Shown here: positions 34,014 to 47,500 of the stretch, in pieces
How the letters are laid out: the number at the start of each line of letters is the position of its first letter
How positions within the stretch are numbered: position 1 is the first letter of the stretch
DNA from: Paroedura picta
Lineage: Eukaryota > Chordata > Lepidosauria > Squamata > Gekkonidae
Direction: 5' to 3'
DNA: 64,000 nucleotides
Assembly: GCF_049243985.1 (NCBI RefSeq)
Contig: NC_135369.1
Location: forward strand, 25,466,765 to 25,530,764
Notes under the pieces: generated by a model
Databases searched by the model: none
The model's input: the letters and a program-made list of their open reading frames with translations, nothing else
Told to the model about the DNA's origin: nothing
Made by a program: the position numbers and the translations under genes

Positions 34014-37000
34014 ATGGCGGCGGAGGTGGTCTTAGAGGAAGTGAAGCTCTTCGGGTTGGCGGCACAAGAAGACGAGGCGGCAGCTGTGGCCGAGAAACGT
34101 GAGCTACAAAAGCACGGGGGGGGGGGGGAGCAGGGGACGGAGTGAGGGCAAGCCGTGGCTCTCCAGATAGCAGGGGCTCATGGGAATTGTAGTCCATGGA
34201 CATCTGGAGCGCCACGGTTTGGCCACCCCTGGAGTAGACCGTATGATGGTAATGACGGTGCAAGTAGGGGCAGACCCCATTATCTTCATTCGCATATTGT
34301 ATACTACAGTGTAAATGCACAGGTAGAACGGATCTGCAAGTGGAGGTTCTGTTTGCCTATTGTGCTTTACAGATAGGGAATTCAGTCTTTAAGGATGGAC
34401 TCCTCTGTTTGCTTAAGAGTAAGCTTCACGTCACCTGGTCAGATTTATTTCCTTATAGTAGTGTAGGAATACAGATGTTACCCTAGGTTAAATCAGATCA
34501 AGTGTCCTTCTGTATCCTAATAAAATCAGAGTCCAGTGGCACCTTTAAGACCAACAAAGATTTATTCAGGGCGTGAACTTTCGAGTGCAAGCACTCTTTG
34601 TCAGACTATGATCTTCTTACATGACAGGGAATTTGAATCTAACCTTCTGTATCCGGTTTCTCACTTTGACCATTCAGCAAGCCTACAAGCTAATTTTTCT
34701 GTATGGTCCTGCCATGGGGTATTTATTATTTAAACTTTTATTTTGCTCTTTCTTATGCTATATCAGATGGCAGTTCTGTCTTGCAAACTCCGGGGAATTG
34801 TCTAAAGCAGTGGTCCCCAACCCCCGGTCCGGGGACCAGTGCCGGTCCGGGGATCAGTCGGTACTGGGCCGCAGCTCCTCCTTGTCCTCCTCAGCGGCTG
34901 CTGCCTTGGGGGCTGCCCTGCCACTCTGCTGCCGGCTCACCTTTGGTGCTCTCCAGTGGCTGCCATGGCTGGGGCTCCCCCTCGGCGCGGCACTGCGCAG
35001 CTACTGCTGGCAGCGCCCCCCAGACTACCCCCCCCCCGCCGGGTCTCAGTAAAATTGTCAAGCGTTGACCGGTCCCCGGTGATAAAAAGGTTGGGGACCA
35101 CTGGTCTAAACCTTTTTATCACCGGGGACTGGTCAACGCTTGACAATTTTACTGAGGCCCGGGGGGGGGGTAGTCTTTTGCCAAGGGATGTCATCGCCGC
35201 CTGAGCCCCTGCTCCACTTGCTTTCCCGCTGGCGCCCCTGACTTCCCGCCGCCCACTGGGGGGCGCTGCCAGCAGCAGCTGCACAGTGCCACACCGAGGG
35301 GGAGCCCCAGCTATGGTGGCTGCCAGAGAGCACCAAAGTGTTCTGGGCTGCTTACAGCGATACAATAAAACCAACATTGATGCAGTAAATTCCAATAAAA
35401 TGTTAAATAAATGTATAATACATTACAAATTGACAGAAACATTGGATTGCAGCATTACTAAATATCTAGGTAGGAGCACCCAGTCCTGGTAGAGGAGGAG
35501 GCCCATATGATATTTTGGTTCTTCCAGGCATACTGGCCTCAATGCCTGGTGGAAGAACTCCATTTTGTAAGCCCTCCAGAACTGTGTCAGTTCCATCAGG
35601 GCCCTGATGTTCTCTGGAAGCTCATTCCACCAGGCCGGGGCCAAGACTGAAAAGGCCCTGGTTCAGGTTGCAACTAGTCATGGCCTGAGAACTACTAATC
35701 AGTTGATTTTGGCAAACTGGAATGTTTTCCAGGGGACATATTCAGATAAGTGGTCTCTTAGATATGCAGACCCCCAACAGTGTATGGTCTTAAAAAGTTA
35801 GCACTAAGACCTTGAACTGAACCCGGTACACAACTGGGAGCCAATGTAGCTGCTGCAGTACAGGTCTTATGTGCATCCTCCATGGGGTCCTCACAAGGAC
35901 TCGTGCAGCAGCATTTTGGACAAGTTGTAATTTCTGGATTAGAGGGTGTTACAATAATCCAGTCTAGAGGTGACCGTTGCATGGATCACTGTGGCTAGGT
36001 GTTCCGGAGCGAGATGAGGCACTAGTAGCTTCACTTGGTGAAGATTGAAAAATGCTATCTTTGCTACATTTTCGTGACCTGAGCCTCCCCTCCCCAATTC
36101 ATGGTCTCCAAGGACTCAAATCTAGAAGTTGCACTGCAGAACAATATGGCTGCTCTCTGAAACTACCTCCATGAAAGTATTAGCAGGCTCTGTTTTTAGT
36201 TTCTGGATAATGAATTCATGCCCTCTTCCTTTTGGCAGTGGCCGAGCTCTGTATGTTGTACAGGCTGAAAGAGACCGAACTGGCGGATGAACTGGTTGCC
36301 TGTGCAGCTAGCAAGCAGGTTTTCCTCCTGACAGCTGACTTCCTGAACACCTTTGAGCATGAAGTAAGGAGGCTGTGGGAAGGGCGGGCAGCGATTAATC
36401 TTTGAGCTTGGTGTTCATAGAATCATAGAGTTGGAAGGGGCCATACAGGCCATCTATTCCAACCCCCTGCTCAACGCAGGATCAGCCCTAAGCATCCTAA
36501 AGCATCCAAGAAAAGTGTGTATCCAACCTTTGCTTGAAGGCTGCCAGTGCTCTGTTGTTATTGACCATGCAGCAGATAATGTTTTAAAAGGACTTGCTAT
36601 TTTAGGTCAGTTTTGGGAATTGTCCAAGGCCAGGAAAAGGGACAGAGCCGTGTAATCCAACCTAGTCCACACGAACAAAATTTGAGTCCAACGGCACCTT
36701 TAAGACCAGCAAAGTTTTATCCAAGAAGTGAGTTTTTGTCCACATGCATACTTCCTCAGACAATGTCATAGGAATCATCAGAATACAGATATGAGGAAAG
36801 AGTAAATTGCCAGTAAGTTAATATGCAGCATCCTGAAGAACAAGTAATGCTTTGCTAGAATGTGCTGCCTGTTACGCTGCATGCTGGTTGGATATCTTCA
36901 TAATGCTGTTTATTAACTTACTGCTAATTCACTCTCTCCTTGTATCTGTATGCTGATGATTCCTAGTTCATTGTCTGAGGAAGTGTGGATGCGCACCAAA

Positions 37001-40000
37001 GCTCACACCTTGAAGCTGCCATTGGACTCAAGTTTTGTTCTGCTATTTCAGACCAACCCAAGAAAAAAAAGAATCTGTCCAATGGCTTAATCAAATAATA
37101 TTAGAAATATAAGAGTCTCTGTTATCTCTATTATAATTTCTACCAGGATTCAGACAAAATGCTGTCTAGATGATTTTTCAATTCAGTATCTTTCGTCAAT
37201 GGCAGTAATGAGTCCTCCTCAAATTAGTATTAATATCTGTGTTGGTCTTTTGTATTAAGAATACAAGTCCTGTAAACATTTTATAGATTCTGATTTATTG
37301 TAGCATGAGTTTTCTGTGTGCCTGCTTGTGTGTTTAGCTGTAGGCAACTTGATTTGCTAGAACAGGTGAAGAGGTGCCCTTTTGGCCTACAAACAAAACA
37401 AGCAAGTCAAATTGAACCAACTTTTAACATTCAATTAATTCAGAGCTTGTTTTGAGGACCACGGATGACTTTGAGTTTTGATGCTTTGCTATCTGTTTTT
37501 CAGGCACTTAATAAGAGACCTGCAAAATCTCACAAGAGGAAGGAGAATCGCTATTCTGGGGTCAGAGACATTAACACCATTCAGGAACTGTATCCTTCAC
37601 AGAATTTCACGTGGTACAATATTGTTAGGTTTTGTTTTTGTTTGATTCTGCTAAGTCGTTTCCAACTTGCGGTGACCTTACGAACCAAGGGCCACCATCC
37701 AACTCTGTCTGCACTCATTTCTTTACATTTTTGTAAAGTCAGTCCGCTTATGTCTGTAGGTTGTTGCTGATTGCAACACAATTGACAAGTGATAAAGCTC
37801 CTTTGGAAAAAGCAGTACAAAATAAATGCCATGATGTTTTTCAAGCAGCGTATGTAGGTTTGAGTAGAAAAGGGAGGTGAAATTGGGGAGACTGTTTGTG
37901 GTTATTGCTAACACCCTAATGAGTGCAAGTCTTTAAACTGTTACCAGTCAGTGCTGATATTCTGGCTTGAACAAGTGGTGGAAAAGAAGAAGAGTTGGCT
38001 GTTATATTCTGCTTTCCACTGCCTGAAGGAGTCTCGGCTTCCAATCGCCTTCCCTTCCTCTCCCCACAACAGACACCCTGTGAGCTAGGAGGGGCTGAGG
38101 GAGCCCTGACAGGACGGTTGGTCAGAACAGCACTAACAGGGCTGCGACGAGCCCAAGATCCACCTGGCTGGCTGCATGTAGAGGAACGGGGAACCACTCA
38201 GTTCTCCAGATTAGAAACTGCTACTCTTTAACCACTGCACCATGCTGGCTCTGAAGAGAAAGTTTCTGAATGTCAACAACTAGAATCAGGGCTTTCTCTG
38301 TCTTGGCCCCCACCTGGTGGAATGAGCTCCTAGAGGACATCATGGCCCTGCTGGAGCTAAAACAATTCTGTAAGGCCTGCAAAAGGGAGCTCTTTCACCA
38401 GGCATTTGGTCAAGACAAGTGAACAAGCCACTAGCCACCAACCAGAAGCCCCATAATCTGCACTAATAGATAACCAGACCACAGTGCAGACAGACCAAAC
38501 TGTTGTTTGTTATTGAGTACTGTTATATTGTTTGATACAAGTTTCACTGTTAAGTAAGTTTTATAGTGAATGCTCATTGTACTGTGCTGAATATGAAAAT
38601 TCTAATGTAAACCTCCCTGAGTCAAAAGAAAGGGCAGTATATAGAAATATAATAAATAAAAATAATTGGAAAAAAAATGAAATCAACTTCTCCCCAACAA
38701 ACCCCAATGTACGGCATCTTACATTCCGTAGCAAAGAGATTTGTTGACAGGACCTGCCTGTCCTTTGATTCTTGTGTGGTGCCTGATTACTGCAGTTGCC
38801 GTACAAATAAGGCCCCATCTGACTGCCAAATTTGGCATTCCCTCTTCCCCTTTGTTGCAGAATAGGGTGGTTTACTTCAGACTGCCGATATTCAAATGGC
38901 CTATGGAGCTTGAGTCTTAAATTCACCTCTCCCAGCTGAGTCTGGTAGTTGTATGAATGTTTTGAGTCTTAACCCTTTTCAGTCTTGATGTCGACGAGGA
39001 GGAAGAGAATCTCCTAGATGCCTACACCACGCCATCGAAAGTGAGTATGCTGTGAGTATGAGCAGAAGCCATAGTTACGGTCATCCCTAAATTGGGGAAA
39101 GATCCATTCTTGTTAGACTTATATCAGCACATTTCCCTGCTTAACCAGGATTTTAAAATATGGTCATCTACGCTAGCTAGGAGATTTATTACTAAGATTA
39201 TTGCTCAAGACCAAAAGGGGTTCTTGGGGAATAGATGGATGGTTACAAATATCAGGATTATAACAAACTAGGCTTCAAAGCCCGCTCGTAAGCCCCTCCC
39301 ATGCAAGGACCCCCCTGGCCGCCCACCGAATTCCCAGCTTCCCTGTGGCCCTTGGAGCAGGCCCACTGCGTTGGCAACGCATCGGGCCTGCTCCGAGGCC
39401 TGCAGGGAAGCATCCCCCGCCTGTCCCCCTCCCCTCCGAGTGTCCGGCTTCCCTGTGGGCCTCGGAGCAGGTACACCACGCCTGCTCCTAGGCCTGCAAG
39501 GAAGCCTCCCCCATCTGCCCCCCTCCCCGGGCTGTCCCTGGCTTCCCTGGAGGCCTCAGAGGCCCGCAGGGAAACCTTGGAGGCCCACAGCGAAACCGCC
39601 GCCCCTGCCGAACTCCAGCCGTTTGGCTAATGGGCCAATCGGAATTCTTGTCAGTCCGGGTGAGGGTCCAATCGGAAGGCGCTTTGTGCCCCTCACTCGG
39701 ACTGGCTCCGCCCCGTTCTCCGCCCAATTAGGGCTTAGCAAATTAAGAAGACCACTGCTCCCAGTGGTCACAGATGTAGTAAATAAAAGGCAAGTAACTC
39801 AGGATGAAATCAGGATTCTTTTTCTTGATCCAGAAAAGGTGTTGTATAGGTTAGAACACTTAAATCTTGTTCAAGTTATAGAAAGATTTGGTCCAGGACA
39901 AAGCTTTGGAAATTGGACATTACATACAAGTCTGGTTGGACAAGAATCATCATTATGAGTATAATATCAAAGAAATTCCCCCTTTCTAGAGGTACGTGTC

Positions 40001-41529
40001 AAGGCTTTTGTTTGTCTTGACCGTATAACCACTAACAATTCAGGGAGAACAGGAAAAAAATTGGTGTTAGGTTTGAGAATCTGATCTCTTATCAGAGGTT
40101 CAGCATGTTGTTAGGTAATGCACGCACTCAATTATTATATTTAAAAGATATTGGATATTATTTTTTTGGAAAGAAAAGGGATCTGATAAGGCATGCCCAT
40201 TTGCTTATTTTAATTTATTGGGAAAATACTGGAGAATTTATTTTGTGCATGTCTGTATAGGACTATATGAACTGAGTTGTATTGAAATAATGTTAGGAAA
40301 ATACAGAAAAAAGTAAGTATGCAGAGCTTTGAGAAGTTATTTGAATAAAAGAATCACAGAGTTACGATAAATGAAGCTGGGAGAGCACACACAGTGTACT
40401 CTGCCCATAACTCTTTGAAAAAAGGGTAGGATAAGAACTTCATTAAATAGACGATTAATCATCAGGGCTAGATGGAGAGGCCAAAAGTTCCTTACACTCT
40501 CGCCTACCGTGCCCCTCTGATAGGGGGTGGCCTTGTCCAGTGGCCTGAGAGAGGACCTGTCTCCACTGAGTGTCCACCTCCATGCAGCTAGGGAAGAGAA
40601 GAGACCACTTTAGGGGAGCATGAGCTGCCAATGGGTGGAGAGGAGCTACTGGAGAGGGGAGTAGAGGGAAGCCCAGACCAACCTGGACAGGTCAGGTGTA
40701 GTGTCCTGCTCTGCTGTGACATCCCTGCTGGGTTAATTGGGTGGGTGGGCAAGACTGGGTTGGGTGGTTGCTGAGCACCTTGGCCAGGCATTTGTGGGAC
40801 TTATCCTGATAATCGTAGCCTGGTAGCTTTCTTCCACCCAGTGGCTGCTTGTGTTCCCCTAAGTTGGCCTCTTCTCTCCCCTGGTTGGCTGGGACTCTGT
40901 GGAGGTGGGGCTCAGGAGATACAAGAGCCTCCCTTCCAGGCTATTGAGCCAGTGAGACTTTTCCCAGCGGCCATAATGCTCAATATGCCCCTTGTACTTA
41001 TGCTGTGCTGTTTTAGCCTGTTTTATGGATGTCCGTCTTACTATAACATAGGCTAGTATTAGCCTTGTATTGCTCATGAGGCTGAGACCCTGGCTTGTCT
41101 AGTACCTTTTGTTTTTCCACTGCAAATCCTCTGGACCCAGTGCATGTGGGGTATTGTCCAACATTATCCAGGTTTATCGTAAGTTGAGGATTTCATGTTT
41201 TGCTCCTAAAAAGCGTGTCCTTGGTGCTATTCATTGTGTCATGCTGAGCTCTTCTGAATTGTGTTTCAGGGCTCTCAGAAACGGGCTATAACTACACCAG
41301 AGAACCCCCGATCCAAGAGGACCGTTTCAACTCGCAGCCCCCATCTGCTGTTTTCTCCCTGCAGCCTTTCTCCCAGGTAGGCTGCCCCCATCTGTTGCTC
41401 TTTCCTAGCACTCAGGTAGGCTTTCACCAAGTGACCAGCCGTTTTCTGATGCCTTGTTATTTATTTATTTTGTCAGATTACTTTCTAGATGAACATCTCT
41501 TCACAAGTTACAAAGTACACACAAAGTAC

Positions 41530-41562
<33 letters not shown>

Positions 41563-44500
41563 TGCAAATTTCTGTAGGCTGCTTTGGTGATAAATGCAAA
41601 TCAATTATTTAAATAAAGTTTTCATTGAGTAATCTGGTGAGTAAATCTGAAAGTTAGCAGCCGTATTTATTATTCATTATGGGACATAGTTTATTTAAGA
41701 CCAAGCCAATGCTGTAAGAAATACAAAAAGAAAAAAGAGGCAAGTTTTCCATCCCTCCCCCTCTAAGTTCATCTCCCCCCCCCCTTCTCCCTGCAGTGCT
41801 ACCCCTTCTCAAAAGTACACCTCTCGGGGCAACCGTGGAGAAGTTGTTACATCCTTTGGCTCTGTACAGGGCACATCTTGGAGTGGAAATGGAGGCTCAC
41901 CCACCAGTGTAAAGTTGTTCAGTTCTGCTGAAGAGTCTCTCACCAAGCGATACAAATTCATGTTTCAAAAGCTCTTTGAAAACCGAGAAGGTAACTTAAA
42001 AAAAAAAAGTACAGGGTGTGTGTGTGGGGGGGGGGATAATTTGTGGCATGAGCCAGTGGGAATTTTTCCTGCAAAAACTCACTTGCGATGAAGAAAGGGA
42101 GTTGCAATCTCTGGCTCCCCATTCATTTTGGTGTGGGGGCCTAATGCTGGAGAACATCATGTTGCATTGTGCTTTCTGTGCAAGATAGTGACTTGTCTTA
42201 CTTTTAATTTCCTAAAGAGGGTGCTGTTGCCTAGCTTTGCCTGGAAGTTTCATAGAATCATAGAATTAGAAGGGACCTGTCAAATTTCAGACTAGGCCTC
42301 ATGCTTCAGTAGGTTTCATTGTGGTTAGTCATTGGCAAGGGAAAAGTACTTTGCATAAGCTCAGAGGAGATCTCGTTTTCACTCAGTTTGTATGTAGTCT
42401 GGACACCTGAGAATATTTGAATCTGATTATCAGGATAAACCAAGGCTGGGAATCTCTTGCTGGGGGTTGGGGTGGATGCAAAGTTTATTATTACTAGTTT
42501 AATTTCTAGCCCACCGTTCTCCCAGGATCTGAAGGTAGATGACAAAATATGAAAAGCAATCTAATCAGGTCGTGAAGACCTCCTGTAAACAGAACACTGC
42601 AGCAAAACATGGATTTTTTTTTTTTATTTATTTTTTTGCTGCGAGTCATAGCTGACTTATGATGACCCCTTATAATTTAGAAGGCAAGAGATGTTCAGAG
42701 CTGGTTTGCTACTGCTTCTGCATATTATTTATTAATCCCAAGAGGCTCGTGGCGGGTTACAGAAGCCGAACTAAAAACCCATTAAAACCCCATAAAAATG
42801 GACAATCAACAGCGTAATGACAATAACAGGAACAAATACGGTGGAACCCCCAACCCCTCCCCCACCCTACTACAAGAGGGAGGAGGGAGGAGAGACATAG
42901 TGGTCCTAGACTTCCTTGGTGGTCTCCTATCCAAGTACTGAGCAGGGATGACCCTGCTTAGCGTCTGAGATCTGACCAGATTGAGCTAGGTCAGGACTAA
43001 AGCTACAGAACCAGAAAACAAGGCAAACATAAAATAGTCTAGGATGCGAAAAGAGGACACTGCAGTAAAAAAGGAGGTTATTGCTGAATTTGATTAACTT
43101 GAATGATGTTAAGGTTCTGGCTGTCATGATGCTCAAGGTGGTTAGACCGGAGCAAACTGTAAGTACTGCATGCAGATAAAGATAAATGGGCAACAGTACA
43201 ACTGGCTAAGTTTTGTGCCCATGTTGTAAAGATGGAGTCAAAATCCTCGCATGCAAGTTTTAATTGTTTATCCTGGATCACTATAATAATAACAACAATA
43301 ATAATAATAAGATATTAATTAATTAAATTTATAGGCCACCTTCCTCCGAAGAATCAAGGCGGGTTACACAAAACTATAAATCCCATAAAACCCCCTAACC
43401 CATATAACTCCCAAGGTACAGGTGAGGTCCCTCCTAACTCCCACCGTCTATTGTTAGTTCTACTTCTTTTAGCTAAAAATGTTGACTATATATTTTAATC
43501 TTTTAATGTCTATTTTATGGATTTTACTTGAGGATATTAGGATTGTCTGGTTTTGCTTGTCATTATTAGCTTTGAGTTTCCTCCCCTTCCTCTTAATTTC
43601 TTTTTCAATTGAAAACATACAATAGTATTCTCCTGCAAGATTGAAGAACTTGGTGAAGCACTGAAGGAACATTACCGAATAGAAGAGTTCTCCTCTTTGA
43701 TTATCCCGATACAGGTAACCTTTCCTTTTTTAAAGGTACAATCCGTAACTAGAGCGTAACTGTTTTCAAGAGGTGCAATTCCAAGCTGTCCACAAGCAGA
43801 GCCCCTAAATCCCAGACACAATTCCGTATGCATCAGTGGTTAACATTGCAGCTTTGAACCGGCGTGTCCTCCCTGACCAAGTCTTGCAGTGTACCCACCA
43901 GCTTGCTCTAGATTAATGAGTCCCATTCATGTTTGCTGTTCTTCTGATATGGTCGTTTAGCCTTCTGTTCCGGGTTTGACAATGAGCCCACTTGATAACA
44001 TCAAAACATGTTTTGTTTAAACGTCCAATTAGGCTAAAGCCCTCTTTCCCCCCTTTTTTGTTTTGTTTTTAAACTGTACTTGGAAGGAGCCAGTGACTGT
44101 TCTGGGCCAAATTGGTTGCGATTCCAATGGGAAACTGAACGCCCGGTCAGTCATCTTGGAAGGAGATCAAGAACACTCTTCGGGTGGGCAAGTGCCTGTG
44201 GATGTTTCGGAACTCACCGAATACTCTCTTTTCCCAGGACAGGTGATGCCTGCTGCTTATTTATTAAATACTTGTTTAGCAAATGTTCCTTCTGCCTCCC
44301 CAGGGAACCTGTATGAGGTGGCTTACATAATAAAAAAAAACAAAGAATTAAAAGTTATTAAAATCCCGTGTTACAACCACAAAAATACCATGGAATATCT
44401 GAAATTAACAGTTTCACACTCAGACATGGACAGAAATGCTGCTAGTTGAATTAAAAACCTGGACTGACCTGGTTTTAAAAACCTAGGTTTTAAAAACCTG

Positions 44501-47500
44501 GATGTTTGGATTGTTGCCTAAAAGAAAGCAGTGTGAACCTCCATTGGAAAGTGAAGTGCTGCCACTAAAAAAAGCCCTGTCTCTGATAACTGCTCCCCTC
44601 CCCTCTAAGGGCAGCACTGAGCAGGGCTTTTGAGGTAGATCTTAACTGTGACTCAGTGGTAGAAATTCTGCTTTGCATGCAGAAGGTCCCAGGTTCAATC
44701 CCTGGCGTCTCCAGTTAAAGGGTCTGGCAGCAGGTGATGTGAAGGAGCTACTGCCAGTCTGAGTAGACAATACCAACCTTGATGGATCAGTGGTCTGATT
44801 CAGTGTCAGGCATCTTCTTGTGTTCATGTAGGCTGGGCAGTGTGGAATGAGATGGCCCTTTAAGAACCAGTATTTTGCCCTGGAAAGAAACAGGCAACCT
44901 GTGCAGAACTTTCAGCAGTGGAGTTATGTTATCCTTGTACTCAGCTCCTGACAGTAGCCTGGCTGCCGCATTTTAGATTAGCTGAAGTTTCTGGGTTGTT
45001 TATACCTATAGTACTTTATGGTAATCTAACGGATATAATCAGAACGTGGATCACCATGCCCAGATCATGGTTAGGAAGATGTCAGAGTGTCCCAGTCTCT
45101 AGAAATCTGCTTAAATTTCTGGTCTGGCTTTCTGAGGTCAGGGGCTAAGCTGGTTTCAGCTGAAGTTTAAAATTTTTATTTAAACCACTTTCACTTTGCT
45201 TTTCCTCCATCATAGGCCCTGAGAGTGATTGAGCAATCCAATTTAACACAGATTTAAACGGCACACATGCAATTTCTGCTTGTACATTTCAGGTTGTCCC
45301 AGAGACGTCCCTGGTCCCAGAGATGAAATTGTATGGGAACCAAGACTCTCTCTTCTTCCCAGTTCTGATAAGTCATAAACCCAGTTGTCTTCTTTCCTTT
45401 GCCCTTTTGCCAGAAGAAGAGCCAGTGTAGCTACAGGAGTAGAAAGTGATGAAGAAATAAAACAAAGACGCTTTAATTTTTGCATTTCTCCTCCTCCCCC
45501 CCATCCATCCTCCAGGTTGTAGTTATGGAAGGTACAAACAGTACTGGTGGACAGCTGGTTGCATCCAAGCTGTATGAGGTGAGGAAATCCTCTTTCAATT
45601 ACTTTGGGTTTTATTGCTTTGTTTATGACTCATGGCTAAAGACAGATTACAATCTTTTCTCCTATGTGATAGGCTTGTGGGAAGAGGGTAAAGGGTGAAG
45701 ACTGGGGATTTTGGCCTGGATGCCATGAATCTGTTCTGTTATGTTGGAGGAGAGTTTTAAAGATACCATGGACTAATAAAAAGACACACGTTGGTTCTAG
45801 ATCAAATCTTTTCCTAGAAGCTAAAATGACTAGACTGAGGTTATTGTACTTTGGTCACCTCAATGGAAGACAAAAGTCACTGGAAAAGACAGTAATGCTA
45901 GGAAGAAGGATGGGTTCTTATATGCCAGTTTGGCGTAGTGGTTAGGAGTGCAGACTTCTAATCTGGCATGCCGGGTTTGATTCTGCACTCCCCCACATGC
46001 AGGGGTAGAGAAAAGGGGCATATAAGAACCAACTCTTCTTCTACCTCACAGAGTGTCTGTTTTGGGGAGAGGAAAGGGAAGGCGATTGGAAGCCGCTTTG
46101 AGACTCCTTCAGGTAGAGAAAAGTGGCATATAAGAACCAACTCTTCTTCTTCCTCCTCCTCCTTTGCCCAAAGGAGTCTCAAAGCGGCTTACAGTTGCCT
46201 TCCCTTTCCTCTCCCCACAACAGACCCCCTGTGAGGTGGATGAAGCTGAGAGAGCCCTGATATTACTGCTTGGTCAGAACAGCTTTATCAGTGCTGTGAC
46301 TAGCCCAAGGTCACCCAGCTGGCTGCATGTGGGGGAGTGCAGAATTGAACCCAGCTTGCCAGATTAGAAGTTCACACTCCTAAGCACTACACCAAACTGG
46401 TTTAAATCTGTCCTGCACATGTGTGGGCATTTCCCCACGCTGCAGACTGCTTGCCCTATTGATAAGCCTTTTTTTCCTTGCAAAAGACAAATCCAGGTCC
46501 TTAAGAGCAGCTGGCCAGATTAGAAGTCTGCACTCCTAACCACTACACCAAGCTAAAAAGTTGAAGGCAATGTTTGGAGGTCATTAATTCATAGGGTCTC
46601 CATAAGTTGGAAATGCCTTGATAGAACACACTTTTATGTGTGTTTCTGTGTGTGCATGCAAGCGGGAGACTACTTGCTCCAGAAAATGCCGCAATTCACA
46701 AAAAAATCTAGTGAGTCTGACTATCACAGGTTATGTGGAACACATACCTGCTCTGGGACTCCTTGGGCCTGGCCCCCTCCCTCTCTGTCACAGACATGCA
46801 GACACAGACTGCCTCCCCCTGGCCTCTCCCTCCTTACCTCACGCTTCCTGGACCTCCTCCCTGGTTCCTTCCCCCTCCCTCTCTCAGACACAAGCACACA
46901 CACACAGGCTCCTTCCTCCTGCAATCCCCTTTCCCTTCCCCCTTCTTACCTCTTGCAGGAGGAGGGCCGCCATGGTCTGCAGTTCTCCGCTGCCCCATGG
47001 CTGGCAGCTGTGAGGCTCTTTTGGGGCTCCGCAGCAGAGCACAAAGCGGGGCTCAGTGCTAGGCCTCACTGCTCTGCCATCAGTGGCTCCGCCTCCTGTC
47101 TTCCAAGGCTGGTGCTGCTCTCCTAACCGAGACTGCCGGTGGCACAACCGCCATCTACTGGCACACTCCTTGAGGTGGGACAACGGATGTCACGTCTGTT
47201 ATCATTTCCATTACAGGGAGCACGGCAGTAGATGTGTTCCACATCAAAATAAGATCCACAGGATCCACTCTATACTCTTGTCTTCTTAAAGATGTGAACT
47301 CATTGTTGTCTTCTCTTCAGGGGGTGCCGCTTCCATTTCATAAACCTGCAGTTCCAATTGAAGGTGAGTTAGGTGCCATGCTTAATTTCTATAGGGAGAA
47401 GCTCTGGGGCTTGTTGTGGTCTGGAAGGTTGACTGTACAGTCTGAGTAGGATGGAAGACACATGGGTGCTATTAACAGAGTCCTGAAGTCATGTCCTACC

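Noticed and set aside
39371-39958. 195-codon frame in POLA2 intron 4
   Set aside because: Its first two thirds are GC-rich repeat and its end is decayed L1 reverse transcriptase. It is not a gene.
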